From the NCBI GenBank assembly GCA_023653785.1, contig JAMKCH010087969.1, positions 141,521-205,520 on the forward strand: a stretch of 64,000 nt of DNA. Reading direction: 5' to 3'. This DNA is from Ophioderma brevispina. Taxonomy: Eukaryota; Echinodermata; Ophiuroidea; Amphilepidida; Ophiodermatidae. The notes under the pieces were generated by a model. That model searched no databases. It was not told the origin of the DNA and was given only the letters and a program-made list of their open reading frames with translations. A program made the position numbers and the translations under genes. Below, piece by piece: positions 24,186-35,237 of the stretch (position 1 is the first letter of the stretch; each line of letters starts with the position of its first letter).

Positions 24186-24631
24186 AGGAGAACCGTACAA
24201 CGAATAATATTATTGTACAATATACTCTTAAATAATTATTGACCACATATAGAGTGGTTTCATCGAAAACGGAATTATATTAACTGAACAAATAAATTAA
24301 TTAAAACCATGCGCTATTTAAAAGCGCGCTGGTTTATAAAGTGTTATACGACGTGTTCCTGCACGTTTTGTGCATACATGGCATAGGAAATACATATTAT
24401 GAAAGCGTCCCGTGGAAGAGTATGACGCTACTGTGCCGTCCTATCGCATAACACATAATACATATCCCATATACCCTAGCGCGATTTCAAATAGCGATGG
24501 TCAGACAAAATGATTTAATTCATTTTAATGGTTAGTATAATCTAGATTATCCATGAGACTACTCGATATGTGTTCAATAATTATTTTTATAACTATATTG
24601 TATCAAAGCTATTCTTAGTAAGGGCCTCTCC
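24186..24631 (+). mobile_element. TTAA-flanked Kolobok-like miniature, family 1, copy 2
   Basis: TTAA (24182-24185) then AGGAGAACCGTAC; the right end reads GGCCTCTCC then TTAA (24632-24635), apparently with a base lost. It aligns with 6085-6567 over most of its length. It includes a short hairpin CGCTATTTAAAAGCG-like segment near 24312. Confidence 0.7.
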
Positions 24632-24635
24632 TTAA

Positions 24636-25602
24636 AATCCCAAGGTGTGTGGTATAAGAGTACCTTTCAGATTCAACGATACCTTTGGCAGTTATCTGTG
24701 CTACAGTGGTGTAGCTACAGTCCAATGCTCACACCATGGCAAGACTGGTAAAGAGAAAGTGCGTTTTTCGATCTATATACTTATCAACGATTGCAAAAAT
24801 ACTCCGAGCGCGTTGTAACTAGATGCACGCAACAACATTGTGAAACGTACATAATGTCATATTAATTAAATGTTGTGCATATGTTGTCTCTGACCTTTAG
24901 AGCACTTTTTTCAAATTATGATATCTGTCATGATCAGTCAACTTCATCCATCATGCTTATTGTGAATCGGAAATCACTTATCGATCTTCGTGGTACTCTC
25001 GGAAGTCGCCATGATATGGTTTCCTTGTTTTGAAAATCTGCTGATGTGGTATTGATCTCGGTGTCACTAGTCTTTTGCAGAAATAAACCATTAATTGTCA
25101 CGGTAGTGGGTGTATATTAAAACAAAAGAAAAAAAAAAAAGAAAACACGGACATGAGCAATTTATATTTGTATGAAGTACAAAGCAAAATATTATAATCG
25201 AGCAAATTTGATGTCAGTTTTCAGATATTTTGAAGTACAACCATTTAAGTATCTGTACTAGGAATAAGTGTGCTTATCTTGTTTATATGTACGGTATGTT
25301 GACTTTTTAAGGAGTTTGACGTGTGATTTGTTTACGCGCAAGCTGCTTTATACCTTCAGCATTCTGTTTAGAGCCCAGTCATGGACAAATGGAATTTTAG
25401 TTTTGAGGTGCGAAGGTATCATGCGCAGATACCGCGGATAACTGTGCGTTTGTTTGCGTTTATTAAAATCGCGCATCTCTACGCCTGCGTTCCTGCTTTG
25501 CTGCATGCCGAATGTCGCGCGGATTTTTCTTGCCGCCCAACAAGACGCCCAATTTGGAAAAAAGTGTCAAATTTCAGTGGTTTTCGGCGTGTAATGGAAA
25601 AA
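24636..25602. other. no gene recognised
   Basis: A run of 12 A lies at 25129-25140. A 77-codon frame (25381-25614) overlaps the start of a repeated sequence and shows no domain. Confidence 0.5.
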
Positions 25603-25880
25603 GTAAGTCGGTGACCCTCATTTTTTATTTCAAAATTTTAACGAATGACATCGGGACCTCAACATATTTAGAAATTACAAAATTTTATCGAGAAGTTTTT
25701 ATTTTGTAGGCGATCCAAACGTCAAATTTGGACTTTTCCCATAGACTTGCGTGGTTTAAAAAGTGACAACATACCTTTTTTGTTTTGGCTATAGCTCAAA
25801 AACAAAGTCGGTGACCCCCATTTTTTATTTCAGATTCTTAATAAGCACCATTGTAAATACCATATATGTGAATTCTGGAA
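25603..25880 (+). repeat. two-fold direct repeat, about 204-bp period
   Basis: AAGTCGGTGACCC.CATTTTTT followed by ATTTCA occurs at about 25601 and again at 25805, and both are followed about 70 bp later by AAATTTTATCGAG. This is a diverged tandem duplication, or two decayed copies of one dispersed repeat. Confidence 0.6.
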
Positions 25881-27411
25881 AATTTTATCGAGTAGATCAC
25901 TAACACGTCAAACCCCTTAAGAAAACGCTAGCATAGCAGCTAGAAGATGTCCTGCATAATGCAACGGCCCTGCATCACCGTAACGCTCTAAAACATTCAA
26001 TTATTTAAATCTAGTGAATTTGATATTTGAAACTGCCACCGTAAGATATTACCAAATATAGCATTACCCGCCCTAATGTTACTCCAGTGTGTTCAATCGT
26101 GACATTTTCTTTTTAAATAACATGAAATGCGAACTGTCACGATCTTCTCCAAGTCCATGCATTATACAAGAATTCTCCAAATTTGAACCTGTAGTGCCAG
26201 TAATGAAGGATATTTGCTTTTCTAACGCACACTTAAAGAAAACGGTTGTCGCCGAAGGGTTATTTTTTTAATTGCTGTTTCGCTTCTCTAAATACAACAT
26301 TATACTGTCCTGCTTTCTTTTACTCTCTCAAGTCATTAGAAAATCAAATTTAAAATCGTAATATTTTAATGTGTATTCTTTAATCATCTTCATGACATTT
26401 TCTTTTCTGAAAGGAGATACTACATGCAAATTATGCGTTTTGAGACAGTCGATTTTCTTTTGGGATAGCGAAATCAAACGAGCTCATGTGTGTGTTTTTG
26501 GTGACTTCAAGGGCACCCGTTGATACATCTCGCCTCCCGGGAGTAATCCTTGAAAAGCGTGTCAAACGATTCCAAACAATTTAAATACATTCAATTGCGT
26601 AGGTATCATCGCAGTTAACTTAAAGGAATTAGGTTGTTTCAAACAACATATAGCCATAATTAAATGCACCATCGCATCTGATCACTTTCCAATATTGGGA
26701 AATAATTCGGAAGTGTAGGGTTTCAAGAACTGCTAGGCAAAATTGTGGAAATAAAACTGGTTTAATGCTAGTTTGGGTCAATGATAACACAAAGTCTTAA
26801 CACTTTTCCATAAGAGGGTAATTGCCTTATCAGTTGCGCATATTTTAGTGGAAAAAAATCAAATCGGCCATGGCGTTTATACTCATTAGCATAAAAACCC
26901 TTTTTGGGGGGGCTTAACAATAAAATCGCATAGGAATATTTTTTTTGAATTTTTATTTCAGCATTGTAATTGTATTGATAGCCTACTATCCAAATTTATG
27001 GAAAAAGTCCTTCGGGAAAGTGTTTTTTTTTTGGGGGGGAGGCGGGAGAATTTGGTGCGCGTTGTAAAAATCGGTTTTGGGGCCGCCATTTTTAATCTGT
27101 GCATCCGATTTCATTTTGTTCCTGTTGTGTAGTCGTGTTGATGTACCCTATCAATGACCAGAGTTTATGCAAAAAATTATAACAGCAAAGTGGTTATCAG
27201 AGATGGACTTGGACCCCCCCCCCCTTATGCACCAATGGGAGTGCAGAAGACCTTATTCACTTAAGGTTTTAATCCACCTTTCATGCACCTGGCATGTTAT
27301 TGTTTTGAAAGTTTTTTTGGGGGGGCTAGAGCAGTTTTTAGCTTTCAAACAATTAAATTTGCTAACGCGATACGGGGCTTGGAATTGTACTTCACTGAGT
27401 ACCTGTAAGGC
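25881..27411. other. no gene recognised; homopolymer runs
   Basis: An 11-C run lies at 27214-27224, with several T-then-G runs near 26900, 27035 and 27310. A 105-codon frame (27167-27484) crosses the foldback that follows and is not convincing. Confidence 0.5.
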
Positions 27412-27540
27412 AAGAGTTCCATATGTACCCCTCTTCAAAGTTCTAAATGTACAATTTTCTTTTTATTTTTGGCCTTATGGTTAGGGTGTTGGTTAGTGTA
27501 ACGCCTGTACCATTTTTAGAGGGGTACATATGGAACTCTT
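27412..27540. mobile_element. 129-bp foldback with perfect 23-bp inverted ends
   Basis: Positions 27412-27434, beginning AAGAGTTCCATATGTACC, are exactly complementary to 27518-27540. The 83-base interior contains no open frame of its own. The size and perfect ends indicate a young miniature DNA transposon. I see no target duplication, and the hammerhead-bearing insertion follows almost immediately. Confidence 0.7.
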
Positions 27541-27555
27541 TTCAAATGTAATATT

Positions 27556-27615
27556 ATGTATACTAGAGTGTGGGCCTGACGTTTCGATCCCTAGCAGGAT
27601 CTTCATCATTTTTGA
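27556..27615 (-). mobile_element. 60-bp insertion with degenerate hammerhead motif, Penelope-type
   Basis: TCAAATGTAATATT occurs at 27542-27555 and 27616-27629 as an exact 14-bp direct repeat around a 60-bp insert. On the minus strand the insert reads ATGATGAAGATCC, TGCTAG, then GGATCGAAACGTC. This matches the hammerhead ribozyme core (CUGAUGA, stem II, GAAA, then GUC) except that the first core C is A, so it is probably inactive. Stem II pairs GATCC with GGATC. Hammerheads of this minimal kind occur in the terminal regions of Penelope-like retroelements. The stem I pairing is not evident. Confidence 0.5.
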
Positions 27616-27629
27616 TCAAATGTAATATT

Positions 27630-28015
27630 GTAACCTGCTAAATTGCACCGGATGGACACTCATGTTTCCGACATTAATCTTGATTTATTATCCCCAGTGA
27701 AACAAACAAAGATAACATTTCGCCATTAGCGTCATGAAAATAAACACAAATCAATAACTGTTGACATAATAACATAGTAAAAATGATACGGCTTCTCTGA
27801 TGCATTACGCACGAAACCCCAAAAATCTTTCAATTATACGTTATTAAGCAGCTGTTCGATCAGTGGCAAGTAAAGGTTTATTCCATCAATCTTATTGAGC
27901 TCTACATCGCTGCCATGTACCCGCAATGTACCATTAAACATAACAGAATGATTCAGACTAGCTTACACTACTCAGTAGGCGTTATTGAGAATCCTGGTCA
28001 AGACCACAACTACAC
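27630..28015. other. no feature seen
   Basis: AT-rich sequence without recognisable frames or repeats. Confidence 0.55.
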
Positions 28016-28019
28016 TTAA

Positions 28020-28357
28020 AGGGGCATTTCGTGATCCACAGCCTCGTCCACCCGACTTACCTCAGAAAATTTGAGATTTTTATATCATCTGGACCGTCGG
28101 GCTAAGTATAGTATGTGTGCCCAATCTGACGTGCAAATTCAATGGTCTCTGCAAGAAATTCGCGATTTTGTATTTTCTGTCCGTAAACGGACAGAAATTA
28201 CTGTACAGTGGTCTATGGGAGATTGTGATATGAACATTTAGTCATAACACCAAAACGCAAGATCAGAATCAACTGAAATTTTGAGAATAAGCTTTTCTCA
28301 AGGATATCTTGCGAAACATAAACAAAACAGAAGGGGTTAAAATCACGAAATGCAACT
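28020..28357 (+). mobile_element. TTAA-flanked Kolobok-like miniature, family 4
   Basis: TTAA (28016-28019) then AGGGGCATTTCGTGATCC; the right end ATCACGAAATGCAACT runs into TTAA (28358-28361). The inverted ends match over about 16 bp apart from GG/TT near the tip. Single copy in this window. No coding capacity. Confidence 0.75.
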
Positions 28358-28591
28358 TTAAGTGAAACATCCAACATTCAGAAAAGGTATAGTTTCACTT
28401 ATCTGCAATATATAGCTTTCAAGTTACAATCTAAAACGTCAAAGGTCGATGTTTGGCCCTTCTTGCTTAAATTGAACAATAAATAGTTTGGTATAGCTGG
28501 GATATTTTCTTACCATTGTTATGAGGGTAAATGTGCAATACCTGGTGCTTGTACAGCAGTATGTAACACAATACATGCGCTGTACTGTGAT

Positions 28592-28756
28592 ATATCCCTA
28601 ATGTCCCTGTATTTAAATGCACTTTTGACAAATTCACGGAGCGGGCCCCTGCCTTGAATTTTGGGAGAAATTTCCCCTAGCACTAACAAGAAACATAACG
28701 CTACCTCCATTTTTTGCGGACATCGTCAAATTTTCCTCTAGTGGCGTTAGGGATAT
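28592..28756 (+). mobile_element. miniature element family C, copy 2
   Basis: Left end ATATCCCTAATGTCCC and right end GGCGTTAGGGATAT form the best-preserved inverted ends of this family. The interior contains CACGGAGCGGGCCCC, AACGCTACCTCC and TTTTGCGGACATCGTCA. The target duplication is uncertain. A 63-codon minus-strand frame here belongs to the repeat. Confidence 0.7.
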
Positions 28757-29069
28757 CATGGCAAAACATTATATTTTCTCCAAAAAGGAAAACATTCTAC
28801 ATTCGTTAATCTATTTTGAATATTGATTGGTAGGACAATTAATACGAATGGTTTGAGACTGTTTGGTCGAAATCGAAGCTATTTTTCCGTGTTGATTCCT
28901 CATGTGGAGGTCAAACGTTGACCTTTTACGTTTTGGCTTGTAGCCTGAACACTATACATCACAAAGGTCAAGTTATACTTTTTTCTGATTCCATGTGCCC
29001 TGAGGAATACCAAAAACAAGATTCGGACAACTTTTTCACTTTGACCCCTGTATAATACACTTTGACTTA
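28757..29069. other. no feature seen
   Basis: No recognisable frame, repeat or structure. Confidence 0.5.
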
Positions 29070-29073
29070 TTAA

Positions 29074-29375
29074 AGGTGCGTGTTCCGATCATCTTTGGGA
29101 CCTTCGTGATTTACCCAGAAGTAGTATCGATTTTTATATCAGATGAAAGGCCGTATTTTTCTCATTGTCGTCCTGAAATTTAAGCCCTCAAATCCATTTC
29201 ATTCCCAATATCAATATTAGCACATATATTGACTAGGGCTTTGCAATATGAATTATTGCTTCTACCATCAAAATCGCAAATCTGATTCCCACGGTATTTG
29301 ATGGGGCGTATGTGCAAGTGCCAGGCTCTCATATCAAGTAGAGAATACAATAGACATAAATCGGAACAAGCTCCT
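29074..29375 (+). mobile_element. TTAA-flanked Kolobok-like miniature, family 5
   Basis: TTAA (29070-29073) then AGGTGCGTGTTCCGATC; the right end CGGAACAAGCTCCT runs into TTAA (29376-29379). The inverted ends are imperfect, sharing AGG and then G.TTCCGAT. The 68-codon minus frame inside it is incidental. Confidence 0.65.
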
Positions 29376-29379
29376 TTAA

Positions 29380-30469
29380 GGGTCATCAGGGGTGAAAATC
29401 CAAATGTCTCCCAATGCTAAAATAAACTTTGAGGTATAGAAGATACATGCCAGATGTCATTCCTTTATTAAAAAACCCACAATCATTTGATTCAGCATTT
29501 CAAAATTGTCTCAGAAGGTCAGATTACCAGCTTTAACCTAAAACTGCATCCAGCAGGTCTCTTTTTTGAGAATCAGAATTAATCTTTGAATTTGTGATAC
29601 AAGTTTTAGAGTTGAGATTATTCATTGTTAAGTTAAAAGGAAGCAAGATTTTATCATCTTATAATCAACTAAAACAAAGAACAAAGAAACCGACTGTTTT
29701 GAAGTTGTTACATACATATAATAAACAGATCCGTAATAATGTTTGAAATGTGTTTAAACTACACAACTTACGCTTGCTGCCAAGTATTAGGAAACAAGTA
29801 ACACGGGCCCAATGTACACCAAACCGGTGTACATGATCTGAATAAGCACATTTCTTTCGTAACAGTTGTATGAAAGTTTTGTTCTGGTTTGTCTTCGATG
29901 CATTTTACGCAATTTTTCGTTGTGTTTAAGGTTATTGAATCAGACCAATTCAGAAGGGCTTTACAAAATTTATCATAACTTTTGAACCAATAGTCCAAAT
30001 TCCACCAAACAAATATCTTGTCAAAAAGATGAGATTATAGACAATCCAAATTATTTGGAATAGTTAAATTTCCGTGTCCTGTGATGCACATGTTAACATT
30101 TTCTCTTCAAAAAAATCCCGCCAAAATGAAGAATTTTCACGTTACATAAATTCAGACTGAAACAAAAAAAAACGATTTTCAAAATAGACAACATAGGCCA
30201 CATTAACAGCGATTGAAAAGTACTTATTTGTAATGTGTACAGAAACTGCATTTGTACACCTTTGAAGGCATTATTCAATTTTCAAAATCATAGAAATTCT
30301 CAAAAATGCAGAGGGTGTGAGTTTAACCCACTCGAATTACGACAGGAGCGTCCCAGAGGAAGCACAGAGCACAGAGCAATAGAGATCTCTCAACGTTGAG
30401 ACTCAGTATAATTTGTTATTTTATTAGTACCACGGTATTTTAACTGGTTTGATGAATTGCATTGAAAAT
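29380..30469. other. no gene recognised
   Basis: Minus-strand frames at 29768-29998 and 30093-30278 are unrecognised. A short GCACAGA repeat lies near 30361-30376. Confidence 0.5.
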
Positions 30470-32200
30470 ACAGTCATAACGTAAGTAGGACATTGTCAAG
30501 TATGGAAATGTTACTAGGCCAAGAGAGTTGGAGGTACTTTCTTTAGATTACCAACTGATGATTTGAAGATACCTGTGCCTGTCGAATTATCTGATGTGTC
30601 GAAATGTAATCCAAACTGGTACTGTCATTACTATTTTGGTAACAAAGTAGATAAGAGTTTTATTGGAAACCGTTTACCTTGAGGTCATTTTGGTAAAGTA
30701 TTCCGAAATTTCGCTTCGGGAAATCTGTCTGCATGCATATAGTCTAACCGATGTAGATGAGGCGGCGATGCTAGTGAAAGAGTAGGGAATTTATCTTGTT
30801 CAAAACAGAGTAACCTAATCTCAGTGTTGTTTTTGGACTGGAAGTTGACCATTGCAGATCAGGTACAATTGCAAAGCGTTTTCTGAGTAACTTGTAGTAT
30901 TGTACTAGAGCATCACTGATTTTTAAAGGGAATGGGGCACAAGCCGTCAGCTATTTCTTCAGACAATAAACAACCACAAAAGCTTTTGATTAGAGATAGA
31001 GTTAGGGATAAGTACAGTGTTTCATGCACGCCGCTGGCACATTCTGTCGCATACTGCTGTGACAGGGCAGTTTATTATATCTCAGACTTTAGAACATTTG
31101 AGCTCGTGGGGCTGTCCAGACATTATTGGTGTGTAAATATTTTTGGAGGGCATGATAAAATATCTCAAGTCAGAAATGTTTGCATAAGCGAGAGTTGCTG
31201 CAACTAGCGATTTCGTTGACATTGCAAAATATTAAAGCTCGTCAATCATCTGAGGTGTTGACTAAGAAAATTACAATATTATGCTCGGTAACGGGTGTTG
31301 GTGATGGTGGTTGTCTGAACGATCGCCTTGACAGCTCAGAGAGACATATGATCCTTGACGTACTCCATAAGACAACACAGCTTATGTTTTAAGTTGATGG
31401 CCTTTTTTTCGTGATGGCTATATCTCACAAGTAGGGCATTGGTGAAATGATACATGGTGGCAAGGGGTTACGGGCACTTTGTCAAATTAGTATTTGATGA
31501 GTTCAAGATATTAAGTCTGTTGAAGTTGATATTAAGTCTGTTTTGAGATGTAATTCGAACTGGTTCTGTCACTCTGTGTTGGGTAACAATCCGTGCATGT
31601 CTAAGGAGAATGCAGTCAACAAGAAACGTAATGGATTTAGATATGACTATTTGCTGGAGGACATTGTTTGGAAACTGAGAACTCAACAGTGATGGATGAA
31701 AAGGCAACCCGAACGTATCCTTGGTAATGATAAAGATGTTGACCATTCTTGTCATTTAGTCAAATAACCTGATTATGTTATACTTTCCGATATTTTGAGA
31801 GTTTAAATACCACTTTGTATTCAATTTGTTTAAAAATATCTTGAGGGTCTTATATACGCATCACGCATAGATAGTTAACATCAGTGGTTTAAAGTTTTGA
31901 ACCCATTGGGGCTGTTTCAAACCACCGAAGCGAAAATAGTTTGGTCCGTGTGTGATAAAATATCTTAAATAATAAAACATTAGATCTATATTTGCGATCT
32001 CGTTTCTCGTGGGCGCTTAAAACTACAAGAGACGCTCAATCATTCCCGCTTGACCAGAGAGACATACCGTATCTTCTGAGGCTTTGGGCATGATGATGGT
32101 GGTGGTTTACTGAAAGACAGCATTTGACACTTCAAATGACATCCGGTACTTGCTGTGCTTGATATGTCAATACAGTTTATTCCCTGCTTTGTTTTCCTGT
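30470..32200 (+). repeat. diverged tandem repeat, units of roughly 0.8-0.95 kb
   Basis: Blocks near 30490 (GTAGGACATTG), 30600-30640 (GTCGAAATGTAAT, AACTGGTACTGTCA) and 31100-31200 (GGGGCTGT, GATAAAATATCTCAA) recur in the same order near 31430, 31545-31580 and 31905-31970. Further partial matches occur at 32845-32925 (TTGGTGAAATGGTACAGGGT) and 34690-34870. The frames here (91-95 codons) contain no known domain. The copies are old and unclassified. Confidence 0.45.
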
Positions 32201-32255
32201 CCTATTTTCGTCAGTGCTTAATCATTAAGCTGCAGCTTCATTAAAGGTAATGAAT

Positions 32256-32457
32256 CACTATGAGCTAGTAAAATCTCAATTCCCTTGGCACAGTTCAATA
32301 GCTTTCATTCGCCAATGTATTTTGAAAATACCCCCCCTGGTTTTTGGGTATGATATATGATACCCAGATCACACAAGGTCAGTTCATGTCAATATATGTA
32401 CAAGTACAACCCACTGAACTGTATCCTTGGTGGATGAGCATATTGTAGCTCATAGTG
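32256..32457 (+). mobile_element. CACTA-bounded miniature element, copy 3
   Basis: Perfect 12-bp inverted ends CACTATGAGCTA (32256-32267) and TAGCTCATAGTG (32446-32457), flanked by AAT on both sides (32253-32255 and 32458-32460), a 3-bp target duplication. This is the best-defined copy of the family. Confidence 0.85.
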
Positions 32458-32536
32458 AATTCTCCCATTTCGCAGTACAGTACGTTGCCAGCTGTTAACC
32501 TTGCCAGTCCAATCTTTGACCGCAATGGTCAACATC

Positions 32537-32842
32537 GCCGTCAAACTTCCACTGGATTAACACACAAGTAGTATGATAATTATGTTGAAAATAGCTCAAC
32601 CATGAGTTTGTCATCGAATGAAAGCAATGGGTTTACTTATTGTAAATAGCCGTGTTAGTGTGCATTCGCATGCAACCGACATTAAATTCACAAACTAAAT
32701 GATTAGTGTGACGTGTTCCTGTTTAATATCTGTATTACGCGGGGTCTGGATGTCGACTTTTTCCCATGATGCATCGGGAAAACATCGCCTCTCCGAGGCA
32801 TTCGTTGGTGGCGCACCGTATTGCCAATTGCGAAAATTGGTG
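32537..32842 (+). repeat. dispersed repeat family G, copy 1
   Basis: Matches 58002-58300 in the same orientation, with shared blocks CAAACTTCCA.TGGAT, GCAAATAGCCGT-like, CTGTTTAATAT.TGTATTACG and GGGAAAACATCGCCTCTCCG. A 118-codon frame (32699-33055) starts inside it but the matching frame in the other copy is broken. Unclassified. Confidence 0.55.
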
Positions 32843-33058
32843 AAATGGTACAGGGTAAAAGTGTATTCAAAGAAGTTTCTATGTTACGTTAAATCGGTTT
32901 TGAGATACAGGGGTTTAAAGTTTTTGAATTTGTCCACAAATCATAATTTGTCTCATACTGAGTTCAGACTTCCAGGAAGACTTTGTGTCTCACTTAGAAA
33001 AATTTTGATGCATAGTTCTAAGATTAATCACTTATTGATTTCCTATAATCAATAAATT

Positions 33059-33112
33059 GCACATAGGAACTTCTTGCTCTATAATAGTGCACATAGGAAC
33101 ATCTTTTACTGA
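33059..33112 (+). repeat. CACATAGGAACATC repeat cluster
   Basis: CACATAGGAACTTCTTGCTC and CACATAGGAACATCTTTTAC lie 30 bp apart. The same pair recurs at 34279-34330, and a single copy occurs at about 34471-34490. This suggests duplicated fragments of one repeat on either side of the AT-rich block. Confidence 0.5.
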
Positions 33113-33229
33113 AATATCATCACATTGAAAATGCAGCAAATCCAGATGAATTATGATTACGATGTACTTTTTAATCACTATATTTGAAATCATTGAGACA
33201 AATATACAATTTAAGACTAGTTTGTATTG

Positions 33230-33680
33230 TTGATCACCGTGGTCATCATGGCCATCGTGGTCATCACAGCCCTTATTTAAGATGTTTAGTTGAAGTTACA
33301 TTATGCAGTTGACATTTTGTTTTTTCTCCATATTGTGCATCATACTTAAAATAAAAAATATTATCACGACTATCAAACTCCATTTTCAATCCCAAACATA
33401 TGGCAATCGGCATGAAAAAATGTGAACATCACACTTTCTAATATTCTTACTTAAATACAAAAGGTAATATAAATCAAATTCCAATACCATCATGGTCATC
33501 ATCATGGTCATTACAGTCATCCAGGTCACCTTATTTCCTGACCACATGAAATTGACTATAAAAGATGTTAACAAAATACTTGTTTTTGTGATATCTTAAC
33601 TACACCAAAGTGCAAAATATTATGTATAAAATTGGGATAAAAATCCCAAATGCCAATAACATCATGGTCATCGCAGTCAA
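33230..33680 (+). repeat. degenerate ATCATGGTCATC repeat blocks
   Basis: Clusters of GGTCATCATGGCCATCG-like 6-12-bp words occur near 33240, 33488 and 33660, each preceded by AATCCCAAA or ATTCCAATA-like sequence. This is consistent with a decayed longer-period tandem repeat of roughly 175-250 bp. Confidence 0.45.
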
Positions 33681-33694
33681 ACAAAACAAAAAAA

Positions 33695-33825
33695 TAACAG
33701 ATAAGATAAATGAATAAATAAAAATAAATGAAAATTGAATCAACAAATAAACAAAAATAGATAATAAAAAATAAAAATTAATAAAAATAGATATATAAAA
33801 TAAATATTAAATAAATAAGATATAC
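33695..33825 (+). repeat. A-rich AATAAA low-complexity tract
   Basis: About 130 bp made almost only of A and T with repeated AAATAAATA words and very few C or G. It could be an expanded microsatellite or the tail of a lost retroelement. Confidence 0.65.
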
Positions 33826-33871
33826 CCATGGAGATATCGCATAACAGAGGGTCATTGCCCTTTATTACAGA

Positions 33872-33925
33872 CTCATCTTACACGCGTGCATTGCTATCTC
33901 TCATCTTACGCGCGCGCATTGCTAT
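33872..33925 (+). repeat. 28-bp tandem duplication
   Basis: CTCATCTTAC followed by CGCG.GCATTGCTAT occurs twice in a row with two differences. Confidence 0.6.
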
Positions 33926-34202
33926 GCATAGATGTACGCACAAACTTAGTAACAATACACAGGCTTTACAGGCATTATCAAAAAGTTATTTTTATTAAAA
34001 ACAGAATTAAAGTTTTGACAAACTTTAAAAGTAAAAAGTGTTTGGCATTTTTGAGGTTTGGGAATATACATTTATCATTCTTAAATATTTATTTTTCATG
34101 AGATAGGTTTTGCACCAAAATATGTTCTACACCCTCCTTGTTATCAGACGTATGTCTGTATATTTTACTGCAGAAAGGCGTTTCTTTTTGCTGTCTCCAG
34201 TC

Positions 34203-34228
34203 AGTGTGTGTGTGTTGTGTGTGTGTGC
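34203..34228 (+). repeat. TG microsatellite
   Basis: Short run of TG dinucleotides interrupted by one TTG. Confidence 0.7.
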
Positions 34229-34689
34229 ACGGAACTGGTCATGTGATACAATGCGCGCTTCCTGATTGGCTGCCCATGACACATAAGAACTTCTTGTTCT
34301 ATATGACTGCACATAGGAACATCTTTGACTAAAAGTAGGCTAGGTGTGATAACAGCAGGATGCCAGTTTAACCCTTTGTTATTTAAATTTTGAAATAAAG
34401 ATACTTGTAAATTAAAGTACATATAGTAACAACTCAAAAAATACAACAAACTCAATTTGGTCAAAATGTAACATAGGAACATCTTTGACTACACTCTTCA
34501 TTAGTGGTAAGATTTTTTTTTTTTTGGCTTGCTTAGGTTAATTGCATTTTATGTCCATTTATATTTCAGTATTATTTGCATCACAATCTACCAATCAAGT
34601 GAAATAATCCCCCCCCCCTACTTATGACATCGAAACATAACAGTTTTAACACTTTTACTTGCTTGTCAATACGGATTTCTATTCAAGTT

Positions 34690-35105
34690 AGGAGGACATT
34701 ACATTGGAGATACGAAATCGAAACAGGAAAGTAGTGTTAAGAAGTCTGGAAAAAATTGGCGTGACACTTGTCCACAATAGAAATTGATGAGTTGGAGCTG
34801 ATATTTAGAGATGGAATTCGAACTAATGTTTTAAAATAATATAAACACGGTTTCGGTTAACATGAAGTCATTTTGGAAAAATCATATAATAATATCTTTA
34901 TTATTAAAATTGTTAATGTTGTAATAATGATATAACATGTCTTCCCATTTCCAGTAGTAATCTGATCTTTGGAAACTTAACGTGATTTGTACTTGCATGG
35001 TAAAATTACAGCATGACGAGTCTACAAGTATCAGCACCTGTCAATATGTTGGATTCGAAACAACAAAACTGACAATCTTAAGACGCAGTAAATAATATAG
35101 GATAC
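34690..35105 (+). repeat. diverged repeat related to 30.5-32 kb and 40.0-40.2 kb
   Basis: GAGGACATTACATTGG and GAGATGGAATTCGAACT resemble the first units at 30490 and 31430. The segment TCAGCACCTGTCAATATGTT to CTTAAGACGCAGTA matches 40152-40212 (TACTGCCTGTCAAAATGTTCGATT to CTTAAGATGCAGTA). It looks like part of one old, long, unclassified repeat. Confidence 0.35.
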
Positions 35106-35111
35106 TATTAT

Positions 35112-35237
35112 CCCTTGTTTGTTCACGCAATACGGAAAATATGGTTTGTTTCAAATAATCACATGACGCGAAAGCTGAATGTAATATTTGAAACAAACCA
35201 TCGATATTTTTTTCGCATTGCCTGAGAACAAACAGGG
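35112..35237. mobile_element. foldback element family F, copy 2
   Basis: Outer arms CCTTGTTTGTTC and GAACAAACAGG; inner perfect 16-bp arms TGGTTTGTTTCAAATA and its complement around a loop with CACATGACGCG. It is related to 6959-7095 in the outer arms but not in the inner stem. Confidence 0.65.

Noticed and set aside
25381..25608. ATG-initiated open frame reaching a good splice-donor sequence GTAAGT at 25603, like a first coding exon
   Set aside because: The sequence at the putative donor belongs to a repeat (AAGTCGGTGACCC) that recurs 204 bp downstream, no matching acceptor and second exon is visible, and the peptide has no known motif.
33230..33680. Spaced ATCATGGTCATC words resembling a CRISPR-like array
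   Set aside because: The words are degenerate, tandem and irregularly spaced, and the sequence is clearly eukaryotic.
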